Assembly: GCF_013359815.1 (NCBI RefSeq)
Contig: NZ_JABMCF010000039.1
Coordinates: forward strand, 391,819 to 455,818
Origin: Curtobacterium flaccumfaciens
Lineage (GTDB): Bacteria > Actinomycetota > Actinomycetes > Actinomycetales > Microbacteriaceae
Direction: 5' to 3'
DNA: 64,000 nucleotides
Shown: positions 44,555 through 52,823 of the stretch, piece after piece
Numbering within the stretch: position 1 is the stretch's first letter
How the letters are laid out: the number at the start of each line of letters is the position of its first letter
The notes under the pieces: generated by a model
Databases searched by the model: none
Told to the model about the DNA's origin: nothing
The model's input: only the letters and a program-made list of their open reading frames with translations
Made by a program: the position numbers and the translations under genes

Positions 44555-45585
44555 CCCGCCGCACCCGCCGCACCCGCAGCACCCGCCGCACCCGCACCCG
44601 GGTCGGAGCCGCCGCGTTCGTCGCCGGTGCCACCGCCCTCGTCCTGACCGGGTGCGGCCTGCAGCCCGCCACCTCGTTCGTGCCCGAGGCCGGCGCCGGC
44701 TCCATCCAGCGCATCGACGACCTGCCGGCCGGCGCCCACATCACCGTGACGTCGAAGAACTTCACCGAGCAGCTCGTGCTCGGCAAGATCGCCGTGCTCG
44801 CCGCCAAGGCCGCCGGGTTCGACGTCACCGACGAGACGAACGTGCCCGGCAGCGTCGCGGTCCGTGAGCTGATGACCTCGCACGCGGCCGACTTCACGTA
44901 CGAGTACACCGGTACCGCCTGGCTGACCTTCATGGGCCACACGAAGGGGATCCCGGACAAGACCGAGCAGTGGACGGCGGTGAAGAAGGAGGACGCCGGC
45001 AACGGGCTGACCTGGCTCGAGCCGGCGCCGATGAACAACACCTACGCGTTCGCCGTCCGCAACGAGGCCGTCAAGGAGCTCGGGGACGTCAAGACGCTCT
45101 CCGACATCACCAAGCTGCCGGTCGACCAGCGCACGTTCTGCGTGGAGTCGGAGTTCAACTCCCGTGCCGACGGCTTCAAGCCGATGCTCAAGAAGTACGG
45201 CTTGGAGCTCGGTGGTTCCGGGTCGAACGGTGTCCCGAGCAGCAACGTCAGCATCCTCGACACCGGCACGGTCTACACGGCCACCGACCGCGGCAAGTGC
45301 AACTTCGGTGAGGTCTTCACCACCGACGGCCGCATCAAGTCGCTCGGGCTGACGGTGCTCGAGGACGACAAGGGGTTCTTCCCGGCGTACAACGTCGCGC
45401 CCGTCATCGACTCGAAGACGCTCAAGGAGTACCCGCAGCTCGAGGGGATCTACGACCAGATCTCGCCGAAGCTGACGGACGCGGTGCTGCAGGAACTCAA
45501 CCGTCAGGTCGACGTCGAGGGGCGTGAGCCGGCCGACGTCGCCTTCGACTGGATGGTCAAGGAGGGCTTCATCACGAAGCCCTGA
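44551..45585 (+). CDS. Osmoprotectant-binding lipoprotein (OpuCC/ProX-like)
   Basis: The 344-residue protein has a lipoprotein signal with an unusually arginine-rich start (TRRTRRTRSTRRTRTRV, coded by CGCACCCG repeats) and lipobox LTGC near residue 34. The mature part begins like OpuAC family proteins: ITVTSKNFTEQLVLGKIAVL, VRELMTSHAADFTYEYTGTA, EPAPMNNTYAFAVRNEAV. It would bind glycine betaine or choline. It closes the four-gene importer operon, followed by a perfect 32-nt palindromic terminator. The ATG overlaps the permease stop. Confidence 0.93.
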   Translation: MTRRTRRTRSTRRTRTRVGAAAFVAGATALVLTGCGLQPATSFVPEAGAGSIQRIDDLPAGAHITVTSKNFTEQLVLGKIAVLAAKAAGFDVTDETNVPGSVAVRELMTSHAADFTYEYTGTAWLTFMGHTKGIPDKTEQWTAVKKEDAGNGLTWLEPAPMNNTYAFAVRNEAVKELGDVKTLSDITKLPVDQRTFCVESEFNSRADGFKPMLKKYGLELGGSGSNGVPSSNVSILDTGTVYTATDRGKCNFGEVFTTDGRIKSLGLTVLEDDKGFFPAYNVAPVIDSKTLKEYPQLEGIYDQISPKLTDAVLQELNRQVDVEGREPADVAFDWMVKEGFITKP

Positions 45586-45614
45586 CCGTTCTCGACGCAT
45601 CCACGTCACGGACA

Positions 45615-45646
45615 GGAGGCACGGTGCCAGCTGGCACCGTGCCTCC
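45615..45646. terminator. 32-nt perfect palindromic terminator
   Basis: GGAGGCACGGTGCCAG and its complement form an uninterrupted palindrome after the osmoprotectant operon and before the convergent TetR gene. The core GGTGCCAGCTGGCACC matches the copies at 20891, 24575 and 33797. Confidence 0.82.
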
Positions 45647-45666
45647 CCTGCGTTCGTGGTCGAGTC

Positions 45667-46296
45667 TCAGGCCGCGGCGATGCGCGCAGCCGTGTCGCGG
45701 ATCGACGCGACCACCGCCGCCCGCACCTGTTCCGGGTCGGAACCCTCGTGCCGAGCGGCACTGCGGAGCCCCGTCATGCACATGCCGAGCAGCATCTCCG
45801 CCGCCTGCGGGGTCGCCGCCTCCGGCCCCCAGGCCGGGTCGCGTTCGAGGATCGTGCGCACCGCGCCGGTCATCGCCTCGGCGACCGTGGTCATCCGCGT
45901 GACCTGCCGACGCATCAGCTGCGGGAACCGCACGATGACGGCCTTGCGCTCGAGCCGCTCGTGCTCGTCGCCGAACGACGAACCGAACACCAGGAACGCC
46001 AGGTCCACGACGGCCTGTGCCGCCGGCTCCCCCGCGACGGCGGCCAGGTGCGCCTCGAGGGTGGCGGGTTCGAGGTCGAGCTCGGTGTGCCCGAGGACCG
46101 CGTCCTCCTTGCTCTCGAAGTAGTTGAAGAACGTCCGCGGGGAGACGTCGGCTCGTGCTGCGATCTGCTCGATCGTGGTGCCGTCGACGCCCTGCTCGAG
46201 GGCCAGGGACCGAGCCGCCTCGGCGATGCGGTTGCGGGTCTCGATGCGCTTGCGGTCACGGAGACCGAGTTCTGACGGCGTCGCGGAGTCGGGCAT
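45667..46296 (-). CDS. TetR-family regulator
   Basis: The 209-residue protein has the DNA-binding helices IAEAARSLALEQGVDGTTIE, QIAARADVSPRTFFNYFESK near residues 22-62 and a ligand-binding helical region ending in AAVVASIRDTAARIAAA. The recognition helix SPRTFFNYFESKED is typical for acyl- or drug-responsive TetRs. It is divergent from the ATPase-FtsX pair and probably represses it; AT-rich sequence at 46320-46350 with GCAAACGCAAACTTGC may hold its operator. It starts 6 nt after TACAGT, a leaderless promoter. Confidence 0.9.
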   Translation of the reverse strand: MPDSATPSELGLRDRKRIETRNRIAEAARSLALEQGVDGTTIEQIAARADVSPRTFFNYFESKEDAVLGHTELDLEPATLEAHLAAVAGEPAAQAVVDLAFLVFGSSFGDEHERLERKAVIVRFPQLMRRQVTRMTTVAEAMTGAVRTILERDPAWGPEAATPQAAEMLLGMCMTGLRSAARHEGSDPEQVRAAVVASIRDTAARIAAA

Positions 46297-46376
46297 GGCC
46301 CGACTGTAACCGGAACGTCACATGATCTACAGCAAACGCAAACTTGCAGTCGTGCATCGGACACTACGGTGAACCC

Positions 46377-47105
46377 ATGACCACTCCCGTGCTCGAGGCC
46401 CGTGACCTCGCCAGGACCTACGGCCGCGGCGCGACGCGGTTCGACGCGCTCAAGGGGGTGTCGCTGGCGGTGCACCAGGGCGAGAGCCTGGCGATCGTCG
46501 GCAAGTCCGGCTCCGGCAAGTCGACGCTGATGCACCTGCTCGCTCTGCTCGACAAGCCGTCGGCCGGACAGGTGCTGCTCGACGGCACCGACGCCGCGAC
46601 GCTCGGAGCGCGGCAGGTCAACCGCACCCGGAACAGCACCTTCGGGTTCGTGTTCCAGCAGTTCTTCCTGACGCCGAAGACCTCGGTGCTCGACAACGTC
46701 GTGCTCCCGCTCAAGATCGCCGGCGTCTCCGGAGCCGAGCGCAAGCGCCGGGGCATGGCGGCGCTCGATGCGCTCGGGCTGGCCGACAAGGCCAAGAACG
46801 ATGCCAACGACCTGTCCGGCGGCCAGAAGCAGCGCGTGGTCATCGCCCGGGCGCTGGTCGGTGAGCCGAGCGTGATCTTCGCCGACGAGCCGACCGGCAA
46901 CCTCGACACGAACACGGGGCAGGTGGTCGAGGACATGCTGTTCGGGCTGCAGCGCGAGCGGGGGATCACGCTCGTCGTGGTCACGCACGACGAAGAGCTC
47001 GCCGCGCGCTGCGACCGCAGCGTGAACGTCCGCGACGGCCTGATCGTCGGCGGACCCGACGACGCGGTCGACGCGTCTGCCACGCACGGAAGGCACTCCG
47101 CATGA
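46377..47105 (+). CDS. ABC transporter ATP-binding protein (MacB/LolD-type)
   Basis: The 242-residue ATPase has Walker A GKSGSGKST near residue 41, FVFQQFFLTPKTSVLDN, signature LSGGQKQRVVIAR near 142, Walker B SVIFADEPTGNLD and VTHDEEL. The pattern belongs to FtsX-permease partners. The start was set at the ATG 6 nt after TACGGT; an in-frame extension exists 11 codons upstream but begins before the promoter. ATGA overlap couples it to the permease. The TetR gene lies divergent. Confidence 0.92.
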   Translation: MTTPVLEARDLARTYGRGATRFDALKGVSLAVHQGESLAIVGKSGSGKSTLMHLLALLDKPSAGQVLLDGTDAATLGARQVNRTRNSTFGFVFQQFFLTPKTSVLDNVVLPLKIAGVSGAERKRRGMAALDALGLADKAKNDANDLSGGQKQRVVIARALVGEPSVIFADEPTGNLDTNTGQVVEDMLFGLQRERGITLVVVTHDEELAARCDRSVNVRDGLIVGGPDDAVDASATHGRHSA

Positions 47106-48379
47106 ACTTCCTCGACCTCCTGCGCACCGCGGTCTCGAACACCTTCCGCTCGAAGCTGCGCACGACCCTGACCGTCATCGCGATCTTCATCGGCGCCTTC
47201 ACGATCACCCTGACCTCGGCCATCGGCACGGGCGTCAGCAACTACATCGACAGCCAGGTCTCCTCGATCGGAGACGACGGCACCCTGGTCGTCACGAAGG
47301 CCGTGGACTCCACCTCGACCGACAGCGGCCCGGCGAAGTACGACCCCGAGGCCTCGGGCCAGAGCGTCGACCGCGGCCCGGCGTCGTTCTCGTACCTGTC
47401 GCAGTCCGACGTCGACGCGATCAAGAAGACGGACGGCATCAAGAGCCTCCGCCCCGCGGTCGCCCTCGCACCGAAGTACGCCGAGTACGGCGACCAGGGC
47501 AAGTACGTCGTGTCGCTCACGGCCAACGCCGGCGAGCTCGACGCCGACCTGGCGAGCGGCCAGCAGCTCGACGACGAGACCGACGCCAACCAGGTGATGC
47601 TGCCGACCGACTACCTGAAGAACATGGGTCTCGGCAGCGCCTCGGCCGCCGTCGGCAAGGAGCTCACGATCGCCGTCGACGACTACCAGGGCAAGGAGCA
47701 CACGCTCTCCGCCACCGTCGTCGGGGTGCAGAACGAATCGCTGTTCGGCAGCGGTGCCGGCGCGAACGCCGCACTGACCGATGCCATGCAGGCCGCTCAG
47801 GAGATCGGCAAGCCCGACTCGATCGCGACGTCCTACGCCAGCGCCACCGCGACGCTCGACACCGGCGCATCCGTGACCACGGTCAAGAAGTCCCTGGCCG
47901 ACGACGGGTTCCTCGGCCAGACCATCCAGGACCAGCTCGGCCAGTTCCAGACCGTCATCAGCGGCATCGTCGGGGTCCTGAACGCCTTCGCCGTGATCGC
48001 GCTCGTCGCCGCCGGCTTCGGCATCATCAACACCCTGCTCATGAGCGTGCAGGAGCGCACCCGCGAGATCGGCCTGATGAAGGCGATGGGCATGGGTGGC
48101 GGCAAGGTCTACACGCTGTTCTCGCTCGAGGCGGTGTTCATCGGGTTCCTCGGCAGTGCCATCGGCGCCGGGGTCGCGATCCTGCTCGGCACCGGGATCT
48201 CGAACGTCCTGGCGGGCACGCTCCTCAAGGACCTGCCGGGGCTGCAGATCATGCAGTTCGCGCCGGGGTCGGTCGCCACGATCATCCTCGTCGTGATGTT
48301 CATCGCGTTCCTGGCGGGCACCCTGCCGGCACGACGAGCCGCTCGGCAGAACCCGATCGAGGCGCTCCGGTACGAGTGA
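47102..48379 (+). CDS. FtsX-like ABC transporter permease (MacB-type)
   Basis: The 425-residue permease has the MacB topology: helix near residues 19-44 (TTLTVIAIFIGAFTITLTSA), an extracellular domain (about 50-290) rich in aspartate and serine, then three helices near 295-325, 350-380 and 395-418 with GFGIINTLLMSVQERTREIG near 325 and a terminal RRAARQNPIEALRYE, the family signature. It likely exports a lipid or peptide or transmits a signal, together with the ATPase. Substrate unknown. TetR regulation suggests a drug-inducible role. Confidence 0.92.
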   Translation: MNFLDLLRTAVSNTFRSKLRTTLTVIAIFIGAFTITLTSAIGTGVSNYIDSQVSSIGDDGTLVVTKAVDSTSTDSGPAKYDPEASGQSVDRGPASFSYLSQSDVDAIKKTDGIKSLRPAVALAPKYAEYGDQGKYVVSLTANAGELDADLASGQQLDDETDANQVMLPTDYLKNMGLGSASAAVGKELTIAVDDYQGKEHTLSATVVGVQNESLFGSGAGANAALTDAMQAAQEIGKPDSIATSYASATATLDTGASVTTVKKSLADDGFLGQTIQDQLGQFQTVISGIVGVLNAFAVIALVAAGFGIINTLLMSVQERTREIGLMKAMGMGGGKVYTLFSLEAVFIGFLGSAIGAGVAILLGTGISNVLAGTLLKDLPGLQIMQFAPGSVATIILVVMFIAFLAGTLPARRAARQNPIEALRYE

Positions 48380-48406
48380 CAGGCAGGGGTGCCTAGTGTC
48401 GGAACG

Positions 48407-48934
48407 GTGACGACGTTCGGACGCGACCTCGGTGACGGCTACACGCTGACGCTGCGCGACCTGACGACGGTCGACCAGGTGCTCGCACTCGTGCACGCCA
48501 ACACCGATCGTCTGCGGGCCGCCGAGCCCTGGGCCTGGGATCCCCAGACCCGCGAGGCCATCGCCCTGCACACCGAGCGGCTGCTCGGCCAGTTCGCGAT
48601 GGACCGCGCGCTGCCCTGCGTCATCCGCCAGGACGACCGGATCGTCGGGGTGGCCTCGTTGACGTTCGACCCGTACCTGGGCCAGGCATCGCTCGGCTAC
48701 TGGGTGGACGCCGGACAGGAGGGCCGTGGTGTCGTCCGGCGGGCCGCCACCGTACTGATCGGGGTCGCCCGGGCGCGCGGGTCCGCACGGATGGAGATCC
48801 GGACGGCGGTCGACAACGCGCGGAGCCGGGGGCTCGCCGAGCGGCTCGGCTTCACGCACGAGGGCACCCTGCGCGGGGCGCTGCCCCTCGGGCCCGAGCG
48901 TGTCGACGTGGCGGTGTACGGCCTGCTGCTCTGA
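48407..48934 (+). CDS. GNAT-family N-acetyltransferase (RimJ/RimL-like)
   Basis: The 175-residue protein shows TLTLRDLTTVDQVLALVHAN at the start, IVGVASLTFDPYLGQASLGYW (beta strands) and VDAGQEGRGVVRRAATVLIG near residue 95, the acetyl-CoA pyrophosphate loop (QEGRG). LAERLGFTHEGTLRGA completes the RimJ/L signature. It would acetylate a small molecule or a protein N-terminus. The GTG at 48407 was chosen over an in-frame GTG six codons upstream since TAGTGT lies 7 nt before it. Confidence 0.85.
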   Translation: MTTFGRDLGDGYTLTLRDLTTVDQVLALVHANTDRLRAAEPWAWDPQTREAIALHTERLLGQFAMDRALPCVIRQDDRIVGVASLTFDPYLGQASLGYWVDAGQEGRGVVRRAATVLIGVARARGSARMEIRTAVDNARSRGLAERLGFTHEGTLRGALPLGPERVDVAVYGLLL

Positions 48935-48988
48935 CGAACGACTCCCTCGTGCAGGCCGACCGACACCGGTCGCCGGTATCGTCGGAGC

Positions 48989-49657
48989 ATGGCCTTGTTC
49001 GGACGACGCAACCACGACGTGCGCGATCGACCCATCAGCCAGGTCGAACTGAAGCGGGCGGTCGACGAGGGCTTCCTCATCGCGAAGGCCGCCGTCACCA
49101 TCGCGGTGGCCAACCGCATCATCACGAACGCCCTGCGTGACCAGGGGTACTTCGACCACGCGCTCATCGCCGAGGCCACGCGCGAGGAACTCCACCGCAT
49201 GGCCGAGGAAGAGCGGGGCGACGCCGCACGGATGCGGGAGATCCGCTCCACCTCGAGCAAGCAGAAGGGCCGTTCTCGCCACCAGCACGACTACCGGAGG
49301 GGCGACGACCTGAAGCTCCGGATGCGCGAGGCCACGTACGAGCAGCTCGCCACCATGCTCGACAAGCGGCGCGACGACCAGCACTTCGTCGACGGGATCG
49401 TGCTCGCCGCGCGGGCCCGCGCCTGGGACGACATCGGCACCACCGTGGTCGGGCGCCTCGGGTGGGCCCAGCGTCCGGCTGACGACTACGAGATCGGCCG
49501 CGACGACCGGCTGCAGCAGATGCTCGACGAGGACTTCGCCGAGTTGCTCGCCGAGCACCCCGTCGGATCGACCCCGGTCGACGCCGACGAGCCCGACGAC
49601 GCCGACGGTGACCAGGACGAGTCGGACCCGGCCGACCCCGACACCTCGCGCACCTGA
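48989..49657 (+). CDS. Unknown protein with acidic C-terminal tail
   Basis: The 222-residue protein has an N-terminal helical part (VELKRAVDEGFLIAKAAVTI), a basic middle (SSKQKGRSRHQHDYRR), a helical REATYEQLATMLDKRRDDQH region and an aspartate-rich tail (DADEPDDADGDQDESDPADP). No known family was recognised. It is possibly nucleic-acid-associated by composition, but that is speculation. The start lies 6 nt after TATCGT (leaderless). Confidence 0.65.
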   Translation: MALFGRRNHDVRDRPISQVELKRAVDEGFLIAKAAVTIAVANRIITNALRDQGYFDHALIAEATREELHRMAEEERGDAARMREIRSTSSKQKGRSRHQHDYRRGDDLKLRMREATYEQLATMLDKRRDDQHFVDGIVLAARARAWDDIGTTVVGRLGWAQRPADDYEIGRDDRLQQMLDEDFAELLAEHPVGSTPVDADEPDDADGDQDESDPADPDTSRT

Positions 49658-49664
49658 CCGGTAC

Positions 49665-49693
49665 TTGATATACCGGGGCATCTTCGATACGCT
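49665..49693 (+). promoter_or_regulatory. Consensus-like promoter with no gene behind it
   Basis: TTGATA (49665-49670) and TACGCT (49688-49693) are spaced exactly 17 bp, a strong sigma-70-type match in an otherwise GC-rich region. It starts 8 nt after the stop of the preceding gene and reads into a hairpin. Confidence 0.6.
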
Positions 49694-49699
49694 GATCGA

Positions 49700-49745
49700 G
49701 TAACGCCCCAGGACCATTCGGCTCGCCGGACTCCTGGGGCGATTG
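49700..49745 (+). ncRNA. Candidate short transcript with terminator hairpin
   Basis: Directly downstream of the promoter, CGCCCCAGGA (49704-49713) pairs perfectly with TCCTGGGGCG (49732-49741), and the 18-nt loop can form an inner CGG/CCG stem. If transcription starts near 49700 the product would be about 45-60 nt. No open frame of convincing quality is present. It could be a regulatory RNA or an attenuated leader. Confidence 0.45.
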
Positions 49746-49939
49746 CTGTCTCAGAGGGGTGCGACGAGGGGCGCGATGATCGATGCAGCCACGCTGCAGG
49801 CGCTCCCGAGGCTGCAGCGTTCATCGCCGGTGCGCACCGTATCGACGACGTCCTGGATCGGAAGCGAGTGGCGGTGTCGACAGGCGCCTCGGTGATCTGA
49901 CCGACACCACACGCAGTCACGAGTCCCTAGGCTCGGTGC

Positions 49940-51385
49940 ATGGTTGATGCGGTGGTCGTCGGAGCGGGACCGAACGGGCTCGCGGCAGCGGTGACGCTCG
50001 CACGCGCCGGACTGTCGGTCGAGGTCGTCGAACGGAACGACACGATCGGCGGCGGCGCCCGGACGGCCGAGCTCACCCTGCCCGGCTTCCTGCACGACGT
50101 CTGCTCCGCCGTGCACCCGATGGCCCTGCAGTCGGAGTTCTTCCGGCTGTTCCGGATGGAGGAGCGCATCGAGCTCCGCCTGCCCGAGGTGCAGTACGGC
50201 CACCCGCTCGACGGCGGCCGCGCCGGCATCGCCTACCAGGACCTCGACCGCACCGCCGCCGAGCTCGGGGTGGACGGGCCGGCCTTCAAGCAGCTGATGG
50301 CCCCGCTGGCGGAGAACGCGGACCAGGTCGCCGACTTCGCGACCGACGCGCTGCTGCACGTGCCGCGGCACCCCCTGACGGTCCTGCGCTTCGGTCTGCG
50401 GGCGCTCGAGCAGGGCACCGCGGCGTGGAACCTGCGTTTCCGCGGCGAGGCCGCCCCGGCGATGGTGTCCGGCGTCGCCGCGCACTCGATCCAGCACCTG
50501 CCGTCCCTGTCCACCGCGGCGGCTGCCCTTTCGCTCGGCTCGTACGCGCACGCCCGCGGCTGGCCGGTGCCGATCGGTGGCAGCCAGGCGATCGTGGACG
50601 CGCTCGCCGCGGACCTCGTCGCGCACGGCGGCCGCATCGTCACCGGGCAGGAGGTCCGGTCGCTCGGTGACCTCACCCCGGCGAAGGCGGTGCTGTTCGA
50701 CACCAGCGTGCCGGGCATGCTCCGGATCGCGGGCAAGCAGATCCCGACCCCGAAGCACGGTGCACTGCGGCGCTTCCGGTTCGGCAACGCGGCGGCGAAG
50801 GTCGACTTCGCGCTGTCCGACCCGGTGCCGTGGACCAACGAGTCGCTGCGGAAGGCCGGGACCGTGCACATCGGCGGGACCCGCCAGGAGATCGCGGAGG
50901 CCGAACGGGCGGTGGCGCACGGGCAGCACGCCGAGCGCCCGTACGTGCTCGGCGCGGAGCCGACCGTGGTGGACCCGACCCGCGCCCCGAAGGGCAAGCA
51001 CGTCTTCTGGGCCTACGCGCACGTCCCCGCGGGGTCGGACGTCGACCCGACCGAGGCCGTCACCCGTCAGATCGAGCGGTTCGCGCCGGGGTTCCGCGAC
51101 ACGATCCTGTCGTCGAGCTCCCGCACCGCCGTGCAGATGGGCGAGTACAACCCGAACTACGTCGGTGGCGACATCGCCGCCGGTGCCGCGAGCTTCTGGC
51201 AGCTCGTCAAGCGCCCCGTCCTGTCCAGCGACCCGTGGCGGATGGGCGGCGGCATGTACCTGTGCTCCGAGTCCTCCGCGCCCGGCCCCGGCGTGCACGG
51301 CATGGCCGGGTGGCACGCGGCGAAGAGCGCACTCCGGCACACCTTCGGCCTGCCGGAGGACGTCGACCTCACCCCGGAAGGCTGA
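49940..51385 (+). CDS. FAD-dependent oxidoreductase (phytoene dehydrogenase-like)
   Basis: The 481-residue protein begins [20 protein letters not shown], the GxGxxG dinucleotide fold, followed by [20 protein letters not shown], the phytoene-desaturase-like signature. The end reads [20 protein letters not shown] followed by WHAAKSALR, matching the second FAD motif. It presumably oxidises or isomerises a lipophilic substrate such as a carotenoid-like or retinol-like molecule. It is leaderless (TAGGCT 6 nt before ATG) and is followed 5 nt later by an SRPBCC protein, a plausible binding partner. Confidence 0.88.
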   Translation: MVDAVVVGAGPNGLAAAVTLARAGLSVEVVERNDTIGGGARTAELTLPGFLHDVCSAVHPMALQSEFFRLFRMEERIELRLPEVQYGHPLDGGRAGIAYQDLDRTAAELGVDGPAFKQLMAPLAENADQVADFATDALLHVPRHPLTVLRFGLRALEQGTAAWNLRFRGEAAPAMVSGVAAHSIQHLPSLSTAAAALSLGSYAHARGWPVPIGGSQAIVDALAADLVAHGGRIVTGQEVRSLGDLTPAKAVLFDTSVPGMLRIAGKQIPTPKHGALRRFRFGNAAAKVDFALSDPVPWTNESLRKAGTVHIGGTRQEIAEAERAVAHGQHAERPYVLGAEPTVVDPTRAPKGKHVFWAYAHVPAGSDVDPTEAVTRQIERFAPGFRDTILSSSSRTAVQMGEYNPNYVGGDIAAGAASFWQLVKRPVLSSDPWRMGGGMYLCSESSAPGPGVHGMAGWHAAKSALRHTFGLPEDVDLTPEG

Positions 51386-51390
51386 TCACC

Positions 51391-51834
51391 ATGGCGAAGA
51401 ACGTCCGCATCCTGCACTGCCGCCCCGAAGCCGTCTTCGACGTGCTCGGCGACGGGTGGCTCTACACGACCTGGGTGGTCGGGGCCTCGCGCATGCGCAA
51501 GGAGGAGTCCGGTTGGCCGCAGGTCGGTACCCACCTGCACCACTCGTTCGGCGCGTGGCCGATCGTCATCAACGACGTCACGACGTCGCTGGTGTGGGAG
51601 CCGCCGCACCGCATGGTCATCCAGCCGAAGGGCTGGCCCATCGGCGAGGCCCGCGTCGAGCTGACCGTCGAACCGCACCGGCACGGCTGCAAGGTCACGA
51701 TCACCGAGAACGCGGTGGCCGGGCCGGGTTCGTACGTGCCCGACTTCCTCATGCAGCCGCTCATCTGGATCCGCAACCGCGAGACGCTCCGCCGCCTCGA
51801 GTGGGTGGCCGTCGGGCGCGCGGTGAACGCCTGA
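51391..51834 (+). CDS. SRPBCC (START-like) ligand-binding protein
   Basis: The 147-residue protein has the helix-grip fold pattern: AKNVRILHCRPEAVFDVLGD at the start, GWLYTTWVVGASRMRKEES, WEPPHRMVIQPKGWPIGEAR and a C-terminal long helix FLMQPLIWIRNRETLRRLEW. Such proteins bind hydrophobic ligands. It is 5 nt downstream of the FAD oxidoreductase, with GGAAGG upstream, so they are probably co-transcribed. A 24-bp terminator hairpin follows. Confidence 0.87.
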   Translation: MAKNVRILHCRPEAVFDVLGDGWLYTTWVVGASRMRKEESGWPQVGTHLHHSFGAWPIVINDVTTSLVWEPPHRMVIQPKGWPIGEARVELTVEPHRHGCKVTITENAVAGPGSYVPDFLMQPLIWIRNRETLRRLEWVAVGRAVNA

Positions 51835-51846
51835 GACGTCCCACGA

Positions 51847-51894
51847 GACGGACGGGAGGCCCGCGGCGGCGCCGCTGTGGGCCTCCCGTCCGTC
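51847..51894. terminator. 24-bp hairpin terminator
   Basis: GACGGACGGGAGGCCCGCGG and its complement form a 24-bp stem with few mismatches after the SRPBCC gene, before the convergent shikimate dehydrogenase-like gene. Confidence 0.8.
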
Positions 51895-51909
51895 CTGTGG
51901 GTGCGTCGA

Positions 51910-52728
51910 CTACTCGGCGCGCGAGAACTCGCTGGCCCGCGCCACCTGGTCGTCGGTCAGGGCGACGCCCGTGTACCGCTCGAACTGACGGGCCGCCTGC
52001 AGGGCGATGACCTCGGCACCGGTGATGACGTGCTTGCCGGCGTCGCGTCCCGCTCGCACGAGCGGGGTCTCCGACGGGAACGCGACCACGTCGAAGACGG
52101 TGTGCGCCGCCTCGATCCGTTCCGGCGCGAAGGCGAGTGCGTCCTGCTGGTCGCCGCGCATGCCGAGCGGGGTGACGTTGACGACCAGGTCGGTCTCCCC
52201 CGCCTCGCGCTCGTCGGCCACCCACTCGTAGCCGTACTGCGATGCCAGGGCCGGGCCGGTCTGCTCGTTGCGGGCGACGACCGTCAACCGGTCGAAGCCG
52301 GCGCCGCGGAACGCCGCCGTGACGGCCTTGGCCATGCCGCCCGAGCCGCGGAGCAGCACCCGCGAAGCCGGGTCGACCTGGTGCGACCCGAGCAGGGCGG
52401 CGATCGCCTCGTAGTCGGTGTTCGACGCGGTGAGCACGCCGTCGTCGTTCACGACGGTGTTGACCGACTGGATCGCGGCGGCGGAGTCCTCGACGTGGTC
52501 GACCAGCGGGATGATCGCCTCCTTGAAGGGCATCGACACCGAGCAGCCGCGGATCCCGAGCGCACGGATGCCGGCGACGGCGCCGGGCAGATCGGTCGTG
52601 GTGAACGCCTTGTACAGGAAGTTGAGGCCGAGCTCGTCGTACAGGTAGTTGTGGAACCGGGTGCCGATGTTGCTCGGTCGCGCGGCCAGCGACATGCAGA
52701 CCTGCATGTCCTTGTTCAGGATGGGCAT
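51910..52728 (-). CDS. Shikimate dehydrogenase-like protein (SdhL/HI0607 type)
   Basis: The 272-residue protein shows NKDMQVCMSLAARPSNIGTR and FHNYLYDELGLNFLYKAF, the pattern of the HI0607/SDH-L group rather than AroE. Core motifs include CSVSMPFKEAIIPLVDHV (substrate lysine), NTDYEAI, LRGSGGMAKAVTAAF (NADP loop) and NVTPLGM. It would reduce 3-dehydroshikimate with NADPH but in this group shikimate activity is weak and the true substrate is unclear. Minus strand, convergent with the SRPBCC terminator. RBS CTGGGGG near the ATG. Confidence 0.88.
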   Translation of the reverse strand: MPILNKDMQVCMSLAARPSNIGTRFHNYLYDELGLNFLYKAFTTTDLPGAVAGIRALGIRGCSVSMPFKEAIIPLVDHVEDSAAAIQSVNTVVNDDGVLTASNTDYEAIAALLGSHQVDPASRVLLRGSGGMAKAVTAAFRGAGFDRLTVVARNEQTGPALASQYGYEWVADEREAGETDLVVNVTPLGMRGDQQDALAFAPERIEAAHTVFDVVAFPSETPLVRAGRDAGKHVITGAEVIALQAARQFERYTGVALTDDQVARASEFSRAE

Positions 52729-52823
52729 GCCCCCAGTCTCGCACCCTCTCCCTTTCGCGTCCTCGCAGGGATGGAGCGGTCCACGCAGACCGGGTGCCGC
52801 GCGCCGGGGTAGCGTCGGTGCGG

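Noticed and set aside
46418..49717. A 1099-residue open frame on the minus strand.
   Set aside because: It lies opposite four well-supported genes with clear motifs; long antisense frames are normal at this GC content and its translation is arginine/valine/leucine-biased with no motif.
49777..49896. A 39-codon ATG frame downstream of the candidate short RNA.
   Set aside because: No Shine-Dalgarno of quality, atypical codon use and no recognisable motif; overlap with dyad-symmetric sequence makes chance likely.
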